Positions 1 through 11,660 of a stretch of 64,000 bases of DNA are shown here, piece by piece. A program made the translations under genes and the position numbers. Each line of letters opens with the position of its first letter. Position 1 is the first letter of the stretch. Source of the stretch: Zea mays (lineage: Eukaryota; Streptophyta; Magnoliopsida; Poales; Poaceae); assembly GCF_902167145.1 (NCBI RefSeq), contig NC_050097.1, forward strand, positions 45,554,095 to 45,618,094, given 5' to 3'. Below the pieces are notes generated by a model. The model was not told where the DNA came from, ran no database searches, and saw only the letters and a program-made list of their open reading frames with translations.

Positions 1-1456
1 AGATCGAAGGCTTTATAAATCGGTATGCGACTAGGCCCATCCGATCCCAATCTAACGGTCAGCGATCAATCAAACCCAGGATTGCTTTCAATCGCACGAT
101 CTCGCATCTACGGTCCAAAATCAACGCGTGAAAGGGGGTATTCTTAAGCAAATCAGGGCCGTTCATTCTATCATCTACGGTCATGAACTCGTCTTCTCTC
201 ACCCGCCTAACGCCGGTCAGCCAAACGCCTCGACGGAGTGCCACGGCGGCTGCGCAGATCGTCGACGAGCCTCCCTCGCCTAAACCAAAATCGGGCGATC
301 CCAGCCCCGATTAGAACCTAGGCGAACACAGGGGACCAAGTACATACCCGAAATTCGCAGTGAGGTGGCCGGTCCACGGTGTTGCACGGCGCGACGGCGA
401 GTGCTCCGCCCGACGAGCAAATGCGCAAGAGCCGCGACACCGATGAGGCAATTAGCGGTGGCAAGAGTCTCAAGGGGGCGCGACGCAGCACTGGAACGCT
501 CCACAGATTGCCCAGCGCCCGTGGTTCGCGTAGCCGACAGCGGCGGGCCCGATTTCTTTCAGCTGGCCGCGAGGGTGGATGACGGTGTGGAGCGATGGTT
601 GTGAGCACCAGCGGATGGACGAGGGGGGTCACGATGGTCGATACTTATGATCCGAAGAGTAGGGGTCCGAGCGGTGGCCAACCCGAGATCACCGGCGGCG
701 GATTCGGCGGGTTCCGTTCACCAGCGACGCGGATTTCGCTTCAGCCGCGAGGAAGACCAGCACCGACACGATGGCCCCACCCAGCGGTGAGACAGAGCAG
801 CCGCACACGCGAGAGCATAGGCTGTGCCGTGGGGCCCACCAGGCGGCGCGTGCGCGCGCGAGAGAGACTGGGTAACTGGCCAGTGGGGCCCACACGCCAG
901 TGTGACCGCGCGCGGCAGGAAAGGGGGTCTTGGGCCGCGCGGGGCGAATGGGAGAGTGGGCCGAATAGGTTAGTTGGTGGCCCATATGAGGTTTTATCTT
1001 TTTCTTTTTCTTTTTATTTATTCATTTTCCTTTCTCTTTTCTTTTATGTGTCTCTTTTTCCTTTCATTTTTAAATTTCCAATTGAATTCAAATATGAATG
1101 TGAACTTTGTACATAAGTTAAATATACAAAATAAACATGCTAGTACTGTAGTCTTTTATTGATCCATATATTTTGTCTTGTATAGTATTTATTATTTCCA
1201 ATCTTCCCCCAATTTGCACTTTTGGGATTAAATCCAATTCTCTTCTCATTATTATGTTTTCATGTTATTATTTATTTATTTTTATTGTCACAAAATGCAC
1301 ACCAAATAAAGTCCAGCATGATGCACAGGTTATTTATGTGTTCTTGGTTCTAATTATCCTCTTTTAACTAGTGTTGATCACATGTGATATTAACTAGAGA
1401 TTGTACACACAATGAAATATTCTCTCTTCATACGATTTCCAAATTTAGGTGTTACA
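1..1456 (-). repeat. 3' LTR (partial) of the LARD-like element
   Basis: The last 1456 bp (plus-strand orientation) of a 4431-bp LTR. It is GC-rich at 200-970 and AT-rich at 980-1456. On the minus strand the LTR begins TGTAACACCTAAATTTGG at 1456. The two differences seen from the other copy are C/T changes near 168 and 565. Small open frames here recur identically in the other LTR and look like chance frames in GC-rich DNA. Confidence 0.9.
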
Positions 1457-1472
1457 AATCCTACCCCCCCTT
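1457..1472 (-). other. Polypurine tract
   Basis: On the minus strand this reads AAGGGGGGGTAGGATT, directly before the LTR start TGTAACACC. That is the expected plus-strand primer position of an LTR retrotransposon and fixes the element's orientation as minus. The adjoining minus-strand CTCGAGGACGAGAT (1478-1491) is a motif I recall just upstream of the polypurine tract in Tekay-type elements. Confidence 0.85.
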
Positions 1473-2715
1473 AAAAATAATCTCGTCCTCGAGATTTGTA
1501 AGAAAAGAGATATAATAGGTTTGGTCTAGAATTTTAGTTTCTCATTTGGTTTTGGGAATCAAAGTTTTGTTCAAGTTTTTTTTTAACAGTTAGTAGATGA
1601 TATGAATATTGTATGTCTAGATATTCATTAGGTCAGGTACGGTTATGGCAAGTAGAGGTTGTGGCAAGGGCATAATAAGGAAAGATTTCATCCTAAACTA
1701 TGGATCTTGATTCCGCTGGCGATTCAACTTGATCTTTGAAGTCTTGAGTTGATGCTTATCCTCCTTTGACATGGTTGGTCTTCTTTGGCCTTTATTTCTT
1801 GGAGTTGTCATCCGAGTTAAGGACATATGGTTAGGACATATGTGAGTAGGATGGATTGTATGGTGTAGGTAGGTTAGAATCTCTTGCTAGGTTAAAATTG
1901 TGGGGTTATGCAACTATTTGATGGTTAAGGTAGTTGCATATGGCCAAGTCGATCTGTCATTCTTAATTTAGTGCAGGGTGAACTAAGTTAAGACCCGCTC
2001 TATAGGAGTAGAGTCTAATCTATTTCATCCGTATTATCTAACATGTTTGATAAGTCACTTTAGATTAGATCAGATCTAGGTTAGATTGGTGTGACTAGTT
2101 TGACTAGATAAGATCTTATTTATTTTAGGCTAGATCATGGTTGTTACACTAGCGTGGGATAAATATGCTTATTGGGGTAAGATGAATCCATAAGGATAAG
2201 GTAGAATCTTTTGAGGTCATATAGATCTATTAGGATAAGATAAATCTTTTCTAGATAAGATGAGAATCTATTTTTTTTAGGATAAGATGGATTTTGCTAG
2301 GCTAGATTCTTTGATGAGGGATAACCTAGTTCATTTAGATATTTTTATAACCATTTTTTTCTATATGTATATGCAGATGTGATTGTGGACATTACACCAC
2401 AACTAATCACACTCAATCAAAGATCCAAATCAAACAAGTATCATAAGAACAAACATTCAAGCATACAAATACCTATAAAAATAGTTTTGTTTTTGTTCCT
2501 AAGAGTAGGTCTCCTATTCCTAAAGTCACTTTAGGCACAGGATTTCAAAGTGTGAAATCCACATTTGTCTTTAGAATGAAAAGGTAAGAATAATCAGAGT
2601 AAAGCGGAAATAGATGAGAAAAGATTAAGAAAAGTTTAGAAAAGAATCAGAGTAGCAAGGGTAAGTAAAGAATGGTTGTCCAGTTCTATCTAGGTTTCGT
2701 CCTACAGTCAACATT

Positions 2716-2727
2716 CCTCTGATACCA
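2716..2727 (-). other. Primer binding site (tRNA-iMet type)
   Basis: The minus strand reads TGGTATCAGAGG four bases after the LTR end at 2732. Eleven of twelve bases match TGGTATCAGAGC, the complement of plant initiator tRNA-Met 3' ends used by many plant retroelements. This identifies 2732-7162 as the 5' LTR. Confidence 0.88.
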
Positions 2728-2731
2728 CTTC

Positions 2732-5700
2732 TGTCACACCCGGATTTTAGGGGGTCAAAAACCCGGGCGCGAACATAAACACCAGGTGTGCTGGGACCAA
2801 GTCTCACACATATGATGCATAGTGGCACAGGATCGAATGTCACATCTTTACTATATAACAGGAGTTCTATACAAAATAATTAAATAATTACATCATATGA
2901 GGAAACGATCCAGCAACCCAAAGTTGACTGGGAGACGACGGCCTAGACCTCTCACGAACTCATCACAGCATCCTCCATGCGCCTCATCCTGCGGTACCTG
3001 TTCTTGACCTGTGGGGGGGGGGTGTGAGACAACAAGAGTGAGCTCACATACGTTCATCGCTCAACAAGTTGTGGGGAATAATGTGCATGAACTCGCCAAA
3101 GGTGGGAGCTCACGTGAAGTGTAAGGCTTACCAAAGAGGATGGTTAGAGCTGAGCATTGCTTTTAAAGTTGGTCAAAATTTTATTAGCAATTACTAAGTA
3201 TAAGTAAATACCAGCCCAATTAAGTAGTAGAACAAAAGTAACAACCTCACCTGCGATGCAATGCATATGACAAATTGAATTTAGTTCCATAATTTAATCA
3301 TGTGAGGGTCCGAGCCGCTCATGACCGTGAGCACGGCTAGTATACCAGTTTTACACTCTGCAGAGGTTGCGCATCTTTACCCACAAGTCGTGTTACCCAT
3401 TTGCCACAGAGTTGATCAGACTCCATACACCTCTACCAAGGAAGCGAGGCAGGGTACCACTACGAGGCCTTTACAAAGTTCCACTAGCTTCAGACTACCC
3501 GCTACAGTTTATAGGAAGCTCCAGTGCAGGAATCCCTTGCAGGACCTGTTGTAATTTTAGAGAAATAAGTGACATGTTTCCTTCATATTTAAATATATTA
3601 AATATACTAATTCCGAATAAAACAAGCATATCACTCAGATAAATGCCATATGTAATTATAACAGCAATGAACAGTAGCAATTCTAGAACATGAAAACATG
3701 TAATATAGCTACTCAAATCCATTTGCAAATTAAACATGGCTAGTAGATAAAGAAGGCAGATCAAACATATAAACATGATTGTTTATATTAAAATATTGCT
3801 CTCAAAATAGCGGGTTGCTGCAATAGACAGCCCTCCAACGCTAAAGGTGATCAAAGATCCTCGACTAACGTGACAGTCCTCTCTTACCAAATCAGGGTTT
3901 TAGATCAAATTTTATGAGCCTAGAAATCAAGCATGAATATCAAGATCAAAACAGTGTGCGTAAAAATTAAGGAACAATAATGAACTTAAATAATCAGCTT
4001 GCACAATAGTAAGAATTAACTAGGCACAAATAATATCAATGCTGAAAATAACAACACACTAAAACCCAGACTGTCACGTCGTCTCACTACACCGCTATCA
4101 TCATCGAGCACATAATCCGCCCACAAATTGTGCAATCACACCCAATTAAATTATACTAGCAGATTGCACAAAATTATTCAATAAATAATGAGAGGCAACA
4201 GGTAACTCACAGCACGTAGATTGTCTACGTGGGAAGACCAGCTCAGCGAACACAAGGTTCTGTCCCAGAAAACCAATTCCGCCGCCCACGTCCGGACCTG
4301 CACGGCGGGAGGTTGACGGAGATACTGGAGCCGCTGCCATTTTAAGGAGCCGAGCTGGAGGAGATAGCCCAGGGAAGATCGCAAATCACGGCAGATCTTA
4401 CCAGCATCGCGCACGAATTGGAGCGGAAAAACCGCCGCCGCCGAGCCATCTGCTCGCCCAAGGCACTGGCGTACCTTGCCTTGCCTCTGCGCCCAGCCGC
4501 ACGATCGCAGGCCTCTGCGATGCCCTTGCGCACGCTCGCCCATGCCGGCAGCTAGCTGGGCTGCTCGGCCTCTAGGCCTTGAGCGGCCCAGTCGACTGCC
4601 TCATATTTTTTTTTAATAAAGAAAATAAAGGGAAAAAAACCCTCAAATGAACAGCAGGACCGCCATCGCAGCAAAATCCTCCCGAGGGCCTCCCTACACT
4701 GACCACTCCCCTACTGCCCTTGCCCCTTTCGGGTAAGGTAGCCCTCCACTAGCTTTCCTAGTTAATCAGCCAAGGGCGTCCCATTAAACCCTTGTGGTAG
4801 CACTGTTTTCCCGGGTGGTTCTCCATGTTCCAATTAACATAATGATCTTATCATGAACGATAAATAACAACGGATAACAAAAGTATAATCATGAGTAATG
4901 TATCTTCATACCCAAAACCACATAAAGCACTAGCAAGTACTACCCAAAAAGTTCAGTGGTAACAAGGTATAAAGATATTCAAACTAGGGTATCCTATTAG
5001 GACCCATCAAAATTAACCTATGCAGATCATTATGATTAATTAGAACATGAGTGGGTAAAAAGAAGTGATCAAGGGCACAACTTGCCTGGCACTTGAGAAG
5101 GTACCAACTTGCTCTTCAGATGACACGTGACCTCACTGCTAGTCGTAGCAATACAAACAAACATGTATAGGCAAAATTAACATCACACCAAACATGTAAA
5201 TAAAATATACAGTAAAAATCTACACATTAAAATGAGATCATAGGAACTGGAATTATTAATCTTGGAGTTACATATTTTAAGATATGAATTTCTGAAGCTT
5301 TTATGTACTTAATACAAGATTAAGTGCTAGATAAATTTTAAATCATCTTTCATGTTAAAACAGAGGCACTAATTGTTAGAAAATAATATTATAAAAATTT
5401 AGGAACTGGAATGGACCAAATTGGAGTTCATATGCATTTTCTATGAATTATACAAATTCTATGAATTGTTTTTATATTAAAAACTCATTTTCCAATTCAT
5501 TTTCCTGATTTTATAATTCTCTGGACGGGGCCTCATTTTCTGGAAAACGCAGGGGTGCCTAGGTAAAAACCCTGAGACACAGAAAATAGTACAGGGTGGA
5601 CTGCGGGTTTATTCATCAATACTACGAGGACGCTTTTGCAAGATGAGCTATGCGAAAGGGTATGCATGCTTTCTGGCCGCCAGATCGCGAATCAAGGGCC

Positions 5701-7162
5701 ACGATTAGATCGAAGGCTTTATAAATCGGTATGCGACTAGGCCCATCCGATCCCAATCTAACGGTCAGCGATCAATCAAACCCAGGATTGCTTTCAATCG
5801 CACGATCTCGCATCTACGGTCCAAAATCAACGCGTGAAAGGGGGTATTCTTAAGCAAATCAGGGTCGTTCATTCTATCATCTACGGTCATGAACTCGTCT
5901 TCTCTCACCCGCCTAACGCCGGTCAGCCAAACGCCTCGACGGAGTGCCACGGCGGCTGCGCAGATCGTCGACGAGCCTCCCTCGCCTAAACCAAAATCGG
6001 GCGATCCCAGCCCCGATTAGAACCTAGGCGAACACAGGGGACCAAGTACATACCCGAAATTCGCAGTGAGGTGGCCGGTCCACGGTGTTGCACGGCGCGA
6101 CGGCGAGTGCTCCGCCCGACGAGCAAATGCGCAAGAGCCGCGACACCGATGAGGCAATTAGCGGTGGCAAGAGTCTCAAGGGGGCGCGACGCAGCACTGG
6201 AACGCTCCACAGATTGCCCAGCGCCCGTGGTTCGCGTAGCCGACAGCGGCGGGCCCGATTTCTTTCAGCTGGTCGCGAGGGTGGATGACGGTGTGGAGCG
6301 ATGGTTGTGAGCACCAGCGGATGGACGAGGGGGGTCACGATGGTCGATACTTATGATCCGAAGAGTAGGGGTCCGAGCGGTGGCCAACCCGAGATCACCG
6401 GCGGCGGATTCGGCGGGTTCCGTTCACCAGCGACGCGGATTTCGCTTCAGCCGCGAGGAAGACCAGCACCGACACGATGGCCCCACCCAGCGGTGAGACA
6501 GAGCAGCCGCACACGCGAGAGCATAGGCTGTGCCGTGGGGCCCACCAGGCGGCGCGTGCGCGCGCGAGAGAGACTGGGTAACTGGCCAGTGGGGCCCACA
6601 CGCCAGTGTGACCGCGCGCGGCAGGAAAGGGGGTCTTGGGCCGCGCGGGGCGAATGGGAGAGTGGGCCGAATAGGTTAGTTGGTGGCCCATATGAGGTTT
6701 TATCTTTTTCTTTTTCTTTTTATTTATTCATTTTCCTTTCTCTTTTCTTTTATGTGTCTCTTTTTCCTTTCATTTTTAAATTTCCAATTGAATTCAAATA
6801 TGAATGTGAACTTTGTACATAAGTTAAATATACAAAATAAACATGCTAGTACTGTAGTCTTTTATTGATCCATATATTTTGTCTTGTATAGTATTTATTA
6901 TTTCCAATCTTCCCCCAATTTGCACTTTTGGGATTAAATCCAATTCTCTTCTCATTATTATGTTTTCATGTTATTATTTATTTATTTTTATTGTCACAAA
7001 ATGCACACCAAATAAAGTCCAGCATGATGCACAGGTTATTTATGTGTTCTTGGTTCTAATTATCCTCTTTTAACTAGTGTTGATCACATGTGATATTAAC
7101 TAGAGATTGTACACACAATGAAATATTCTCTCTTCATACGATTTCCAAATTTAGGTGTTACA
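2732..7162 (-). repeat. 5' LTR of the LARD-like element (4431 bp)
   Basis: Complete LTR, plus strand TGTCACACCC...GGTGTTACA. Its 5707-7162 part is nearly identical to 1-1456. Its 2732-5740 part is related to the truncated LTR at 20875-23224, which lacks a 1.1-kb block present here (see 3539-4667). The base immediately outside, 7163, is Copia gag sequence. Confidence 0.9.
3539..4667. other. 1.1-kb block inside the LTR, absent from the related LTR
   Basis: In the relative at 20875-23224 the sequence before this block (ending near gcagggatccc, 21667-21677) runs within about ten bases into the sequence after it (gaccgccatcgcagc). Here the two are 1.1 kb apart, and the short word gcaggacc occurs at both edges. 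The block holds AT-rich DNA (3550-4150) and a GC-rich part (4200-4590) ending in a T/A-rich run. I recognise no protein. It could be an inserted element or sequence lost from the other copy. Confidence 0.5.
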
Positions 7163-8071
7163 CAACCCAAACATACAATAGGCTCAAGACCTTGGTGAAT
7201 AAGATTCGAAGCTATGGAAGTACAAGATGGACGGATCATGGCGTCGTCCAACAAATACTAAGGTCATTTACTGTTATTGATCCTCATCTTGTAAATCTTA
7301 TCTGTGAGAATCGTAGGTACACAAAGATGACGTCCGAGGAAATTCTCGGAAAATTTGTGAGCGGGCGAATGATGGTGAAGGAAGCGAGGTATGTGGACGA
7401 TGTTGCAAACGGACCGCTTCCTCTCTACGAGCTGTAGATCGTTGCTCTCAAAGCAACAAATAGCAAGGAGGTGCTACCTAACAAGGTGGCACAAGTGGAG
7501 ACTGCCGGGCTCAACGAGGATGAAATGGCAGTTGTAATCAAGCGCTTCAAGACCGCTTTGAAGGGACACAAGGAATACCCCCAACAAGAATAAATCAAAG
7601 GGAAAGCGTTCCTACTTCAAATGCGGTAAGTCTGGTCATTTTATAGCACAATATCCCGATAATGACAATGACCAGGCACAAGAAAAAGGGAAGAAGGAGA
7701 AGAATAAAAACTACAGAAAGGTAAAGGGTGAGGCACACATTGGCAAGGAATGGGACTCCGAATGTTCTTCATCCGACTCTGATGATGAAGGATTGGTTGC
7801 CTCCGCCTTCGACAAAACCTCCCTCTTCCTCAACGAGCATCACACATGCCTCATGGCTAAGGAGAAGAAGGTACATACTCGAGATACAACTAAGTACACT
7901 TCTTCTAGTGATGAGGAATCTTCTGATGATGAGGTAGATTATAGTGATCTATTTAAGGAATTAGATAGATCTAAAGTAGATAACATAAATGAATTAATCA
8001 ATGCTCTCAATGAGAAGGATAGGCTGCGAGAGAAACAAGAAGATATTCTCTATGAAGAACATGATAAGCTT
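7163..8071 (+). pseudogene. Copia gag, 5' fragment
   Basis: The frame open to 7435 reads YNRLKTLVNKIRSYGS and EEILGKFVSGRM, typical of the gag (UBN2-type) region of Ji/Opie-like Copia elements. It breaks at the TAG at 7435-7437 and continues in other frames. A zinc knuckle near 7615-7665 has lost its first and last cysteine (both read as tyrosine, consistent with G-to-A changes), leaving FKCGKSGHFIAQY. Downstream an acidic, serine-rich stretch (SSSDEESSDDEVDYSD) reads on to the insertion of the solo LTR. The protein would have formed the particle; this copy cannot. Confidence 0.75.
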
Positions 8072-8755
8072 TGTTGGGGACTTGTTCTCAAATGCTAAGA
8101 GTTAAGAACAAGGCAACATAAAAAGTGTTAAATATTAAAGTCCTTTGTCCTTCAAGACATTATATCCCTTCGGACATAATGAATTCCGGACAAAGGTTAT
8201 GAGGGAAAAAACCTTCGTAAGCTCGATAGACAATAAAGAAGAATTCATATATCAAATACGAAGAATAATTTAGATACTATTATCAACTTATATTTATTTG
8301 CATTATCATATTCAAAATAACAAATTATAAATGTACCTTCGGATTGACGGAAAGTAAAGGTACAGGCGTGATGCGAAAAGCGGATGCTGAGTCAGCGTGA
8401 ACAGTACGGGAGTACTGTTCATCTATTTATAGGCAAGGGACGTAGCCCGTGTAGAATTACATTTGTGCCCTTTACATTTATCAATAACTCTATAGTAATT
8501 CTTCGGGGTCTAATTTGCCTTTTCATCTTTAAGTCGGTTCCCCTTCTCTGCTATCATGCCGAAGCTTTTCTGCGCACAGCTTCGTGATCATCTTATCCTT
8601 CGTCATAATCGCTTTCCGTCTCGCTCAGGCTTCGTACTGACCATACTCTTGTATACTCATGACCCGATTCTGAAGATACCTGTTCACATATTCCACTTGG
8701 AAAACATTGTTAAATCATGTTTTTGAGGACCTTCGGAAGCCGAAGGCCCCCAACA
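8072..8755 (+). mobile_element. Solo LTR (Copia-type), 684 bp
   Basis: It starts TGTTGGGGACTTG and ends GGCCCCCAACA, an inverted terminal pair, and is flanked by a perfect 5-bp duplication agctt (8067-8071 and 8756-8760). Gag reading resumes on the far side. No interior or second LTR is present, so this is an LTR left after recombination between the two LTRs of a full element. The family is not named with certainty. Strand follows the TATA-like box at 8424. Confidence 0.9.
8424..8431 (+). promoter_or_regulatory. TATA box of the solo LTR
   Basis: TATTTATA, about 350 bp into the 684-bp LTR, where a U3/R boundary is expected. It is preceded by a short palindrome-like stretch (acagtacgggagtactgt, 8401-8418). 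Confidence 0.5.
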
Positions 8756-9480
8756 AGCTTGTTAATGCTGAAAAATCTCTTGCTTTAGAATTTAAGAGAA
8801 ATGAACTTCTTTATTCTAAATTATCTTCTTGCAATGAATCAATGACTAGCCTTAAGAGTTTAAATGCTGATTTAAATGCTAAGCTAGAAAAGGTGAATGT
8901 CACTAGTTCATCTGTGGAGCATGTGTCTAATTGTAATAGATGTAAGGACTTTGATATTGATGCTTGCAATACTCATGCTTCCACCATTCTTAAGTTGAAT
9001 AATGATGTTGCAAATATTAATGCTCAACTTAAGACTTGTAAGAATGATTATGAGAAATTAAAATTTGCTAGGGATGCCTACACCATTGGTAGACACCCCT
9101 CTATTAAGGATGGACTTGGTTTCTAAAAGGGAACCAAGAACTTAACAAGCCAAAGGACCTCCAATCTCAACAAGGAGAAAGGGAAGGCTCCTATGGCTAG
9201 TAGCTCTTCACATGACCAAAAGAACCATGCCTATCTTTATGCTCATGTTAAGAATATTTCTGGTGTTGCTCATCATGATAGGTGCTATAATCATGTTGTT
9301 TTACCTGTACGTCATGATGCTGCATATAATTCTCATGCCATGTTTGCATCTAGTTCTTCATATGCTCAAGGTAGGAATAGACCTAGGCGCCATCAAGTTG
9401 CTTTTCATGCGCCTAGAAAGGCATCAAATGGACCAACAATGCTTTATCAAACATGTGATGCTTCATTTGTTTTTTAAGCA
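8756..9480 (+). pseudogene. Copia gag, 3' fragment
   Basis: Reading resumes after the solo LTR with ALEFKRNELLYSKLSSC, SLKSLNADLNAKLEKV and a cysteine motif CNRCKDFDIDAC, ending near 9126 with RHPSIKDGLGF. A coiled-coil-like region precedes the cysteines. A further frame to 9477 is rich in Ser, His and Asn and corresponds to the variable spacer between gag and protease in Ji/Opie-type elements. It is out of frame with what follows. Confidence 0.7.
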
Positions 9481-9619
9481 AAAATGATAAAGTAGTTGCT
9501 AGAAGTTTGGGACCTAAGTGAAAGAGAGACAAAACTTGCATCTTGGTTCCAAAGTCTTTTGTGACTAACCTTGTAGGACCCAACAAGAGTTGGGTACCTA
9601 AAACCCAAGCTTAAATTAC

Positions 9620-10562
9620 CTTGCAGGTTTATGCATCCGGAGGCACAAGCTGTATCATTGATAGCGGATGCACAAACCACATGACGGGGCAGAAGAAAAT
9701 GTTCACCTCCTACGTCAGGAACAAGGATTCCTAAGACACTATCATCTTTGGAGATGGGAACTAAGGCAAGGTCAAGGGTTTGGGTAAAATAGCCATCACT
9801 GCCGAGCATTCAAATTCAAATGTATTTCTAGTAGAATCGCTCGGGTACAATTTGTTATCTGTAAGTCAATTATGTCATATGGGCTATAATTGTTTATTTA
9901 CAAATATTAATGTATCGGTCTTTAGAAGAAGTGATGGTTCATTAGCTTTTAAAGGTGTATTAGACGACAAGCTCTATTTAGTTGATTTCTCAAAAGAGAA
10001 TGCCGATCTAGATGCATGCTTAATCGCTAAGACTAATATGGGCTAGCTCTGGCATCGTCGTCTAGCACATGTTCGGATGAAGAATCTTCATAAACTTTTA
10101 AAGGGAGAACATGTGTTAGGACTAACTGATGTCTGTTTTGAGAAAGAAAGACCTTGTGCAGCATGCTAGGCAGGAAAGCAGGTGGGAACTACTCATCAAA
10201 GCAAGAACGTGATGACGACATCAAGACCACTAGAACTCCTACATATGGATCTATTCGGGCCCGTTGCTTATCTTAGCATTAGGGGAAGTAAGTATGGTCT
10301 TGTAATTGTTGATGATTTTTCCCGCTTCACTTGAGTGTTCTTTTTGCAGTATAAATTTGAAACCCAAGGAACTTTAAAGCGCTTTCTAAGGAGATCTCAA
10401 AATGAATTTGAGCTAAAAGTGAAAAAGATAAGGAGCGATAATGAATATGAGTTCAAGAACCTTCAAGTAGAATAGTATCTTGAGGAGGAAGGCATCAAGC
10501 ATGAATTCTCCGCTCCCTACACACCACAGCAAAATGGTGTAGTAGATAGAAAGAACATGACG
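9620..10562 (+). pseudogene. Copia protease-integrase fragment
   Basis: The protease active-site region reads IDSGCTNHMTG near 9660, followed by the pre-integrase motif LWHRRLAHV, the integrase core LLHMDLFGP and VDDFSR, RSDNEYEF, and finally TPQQNGVVDRKN near 10540 where the catalytic Glu is replaced by Asp. At least five in-frame stops interrupt it (for example near 9733, 10044, 10168 and 10334), several at positions where relatives carry Gln or Trp. The order protease before integrase is diagnostic of Copia. The sequence then jumps into LTR-like DNA. Confidence 0.8.
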
Positions 10563-10594
10563 CGAGACCTCGCATTCGCGCATTTGATTCACTG

Positions 10595-11171
10595 TGTTAG
10601 AGATTTGAGCACTTTTCTGAGTTGTAACTCTGTTGTGCTTCTTTCGTGTGCTCGTTCTCGTCTTGTGTACGTGTTAGTATTGCGACTCTCGCTTTTGTGT
10701 GTATTGCTGCTATTCCCTCCTTACTCTTGTGCTCATTCGAGATCTTTTTGTGTAAGGCGTGAGAGACTCCAAAGTGTGGAGATTCCTCACAAATGGATAA
10801 ACTTGAGATAAAGAGAACAATGGTATTCAAGTTGATCTTTGGATCACTTAAAAGGGGTTGAGTGCAACCCTCGTCCGTTGGGACGCTACAACGTGGACTA
10901 GGCAAGTGTTCTACTTGGCTGAACCACGGGATAAAAATCGATGTGTCACTTGTGTGTATTCTTGTGCGATTCTGTCTACTTCTATTCACTTCATAATTGC
11001 TCTAAGTTTAGTACTCATCTTGTGAAGATCAATTAAGTGAAGAAGTTTTCTCCATTCATTCTCCTCTCTCGAACTTGGTGTTAGCTTTCACTAATCTAAT
11101 ATTAGCCCAAATTTGTTTTGTTAAGCTGTTTTTTATAGGATCACCTATTCACCCTCCTCTAGGTGCTCTCA
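10595..11171 (+). repeat. R-U5-like part of a Copia LTR
   Basis: Starts TGTTAGAGATTTGAGC and ends with CACCTATTCACCCTCC...GTGCTCTCA. I recognise that ending from the 3' ends of Ji/Opie-type maize LTRs. It lies directly after truncated integrase, so the 3' half of the element is missing. The left edge is approximate. Confidence 0.6.
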
Positions 11172-11289
11172 CATTGCCTGTCTTTGTAATAATATTTTTA
11201 GGGAACTACTTTGAGGTCGATGGAGTATGTTTCAAATGGTGACTTTGAGGTTTATTTGTGAAATATTGCTTTTATTCTTGTCGCTTAGG

Positions 11290-11660
11290 CCTATTTGCAT
11301 CGCTTGATGTCTTTGCCAAGGTTATTGTTTTTATCCGGTGGTGCCCTTGGGTGGCTCCATGACCTTATGTGTCTTCGCTAAGATTTTATTTTAATCCGGC
11401 GACACCCTTAGGCAGCCTCGCACCCTTAGGTGTCTTTGCCCATATTTTATTTTAATCCAGCGACGCCGTTTGGCTGCTTTGATCCGTTTGGGTGTCTTTG
11501 AAAAGATTTTGTTTTAATCTAGCGACACCCTTAGTGTCTTCGCTAAGGTTTTGTTTTAATCAGGTGGCGCACTTAAGTGGCTTTGCACCCTTGGGTGTCT
11601 TCGCCAAGATTTTGTTTTGATCCAGCAACGCTTAGGCGACTTTGCACTGCTTGGGTGTTT
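11290..11660. repeat. 61-bp degenerate minisatellite
   Basis: The marker ATTTTATTTTAATCC or a close variant recurs near 11322, 11383, 11444, 11506, 11548 and 11609, giving spacings of 61, 61, 62, 42 and 61 bp. Each unit carries a TGTCTTCGCCAAG-like word and a CGACACCCTTAGG-like word. About five and a half copies. The array ends exactly where an LTR-like TGTAACACC begins. Confidence 0.8.

Larger units (their letters stand above)
1457..2731 (-). other. Interior of LARD-like element, non-coding
   Basis: These 1275 bp separate the two LTRs. No frame longer than about 70 codons is open, and I see no gag, protease, RT or integrase motif. The sequence is AT-rich with many short degenerate repeats of the type GATAAGATGAATC between about 2000 and 2330. 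Only the replication signals at either end (primer site and polypurine tract) are recognisable. Confidence 0.8.
1..7162 (-). mobile_element. LARD-like non-autonomous Gypsy element, 3' LTR cut by window edge
   Basis: Bases 1-1456 recur at 5707-7162 with, by eye, only two substitutions, so these are the two LTRs of one element. On the minus strand the order is 5' LTR (7162 to 2732), a tRNA-iMet-type primer site, a 1275-bp interior, a polypurine tract and the 3' LTR (1456 to beyond base 1). LTRs start TGTAACACC and end GGGTGTGACA on the minus strand. The primer site and LTR ends resemble Tekay-type chromoviruses, but the interior has no gag or pol. Long LTRs around a non-coding interior fit a LARD (large retrotransposon derivative), which must borrow proteins from an autonomous relative. 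It interrupts the gag of a Copia element at 7163. The left target duplication lies outside the window. Confidence 0.85.
7163..11171 (+). mobile_element. Degraded Copia element (SIRE/Ji-Opie-like), both ends damaged
   Basis: Gag, protease and integrase of a Copia element can be followed on the plus strand in broken frames, ending in LTR-like sequence. The 5' part is cut off by the LARD-like element at 7163. A solo LTR sits in gag (8072-8755). Integrase jumps to LTR-like sequence near 10562, so RT and RNase H are deleted. Stops at CAA, CAG and TGG positions and the frameshifts show an old dead copy. The strongest similarity is to maize Ji/Opie (SIRE lineage), judged by remembered motif order. 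Confidence 0.8.

Noticed and set aside
595..1116. 173-codon plus-strand frame repeated at 6301-6822
   Set aside because: Lies in the GC-rich part of the LTR, ends in poly-Phe/Ser from a T-rich run, and has no domain. Its conservation is only that of the two young LTRs.
3321..3554. 77-codon frame with a counterpart at 21463-21762
   Set aside because: Both lie at the same place in related LTRs and share non-coding similarity. Frame conservation is not better than DNA conservation.
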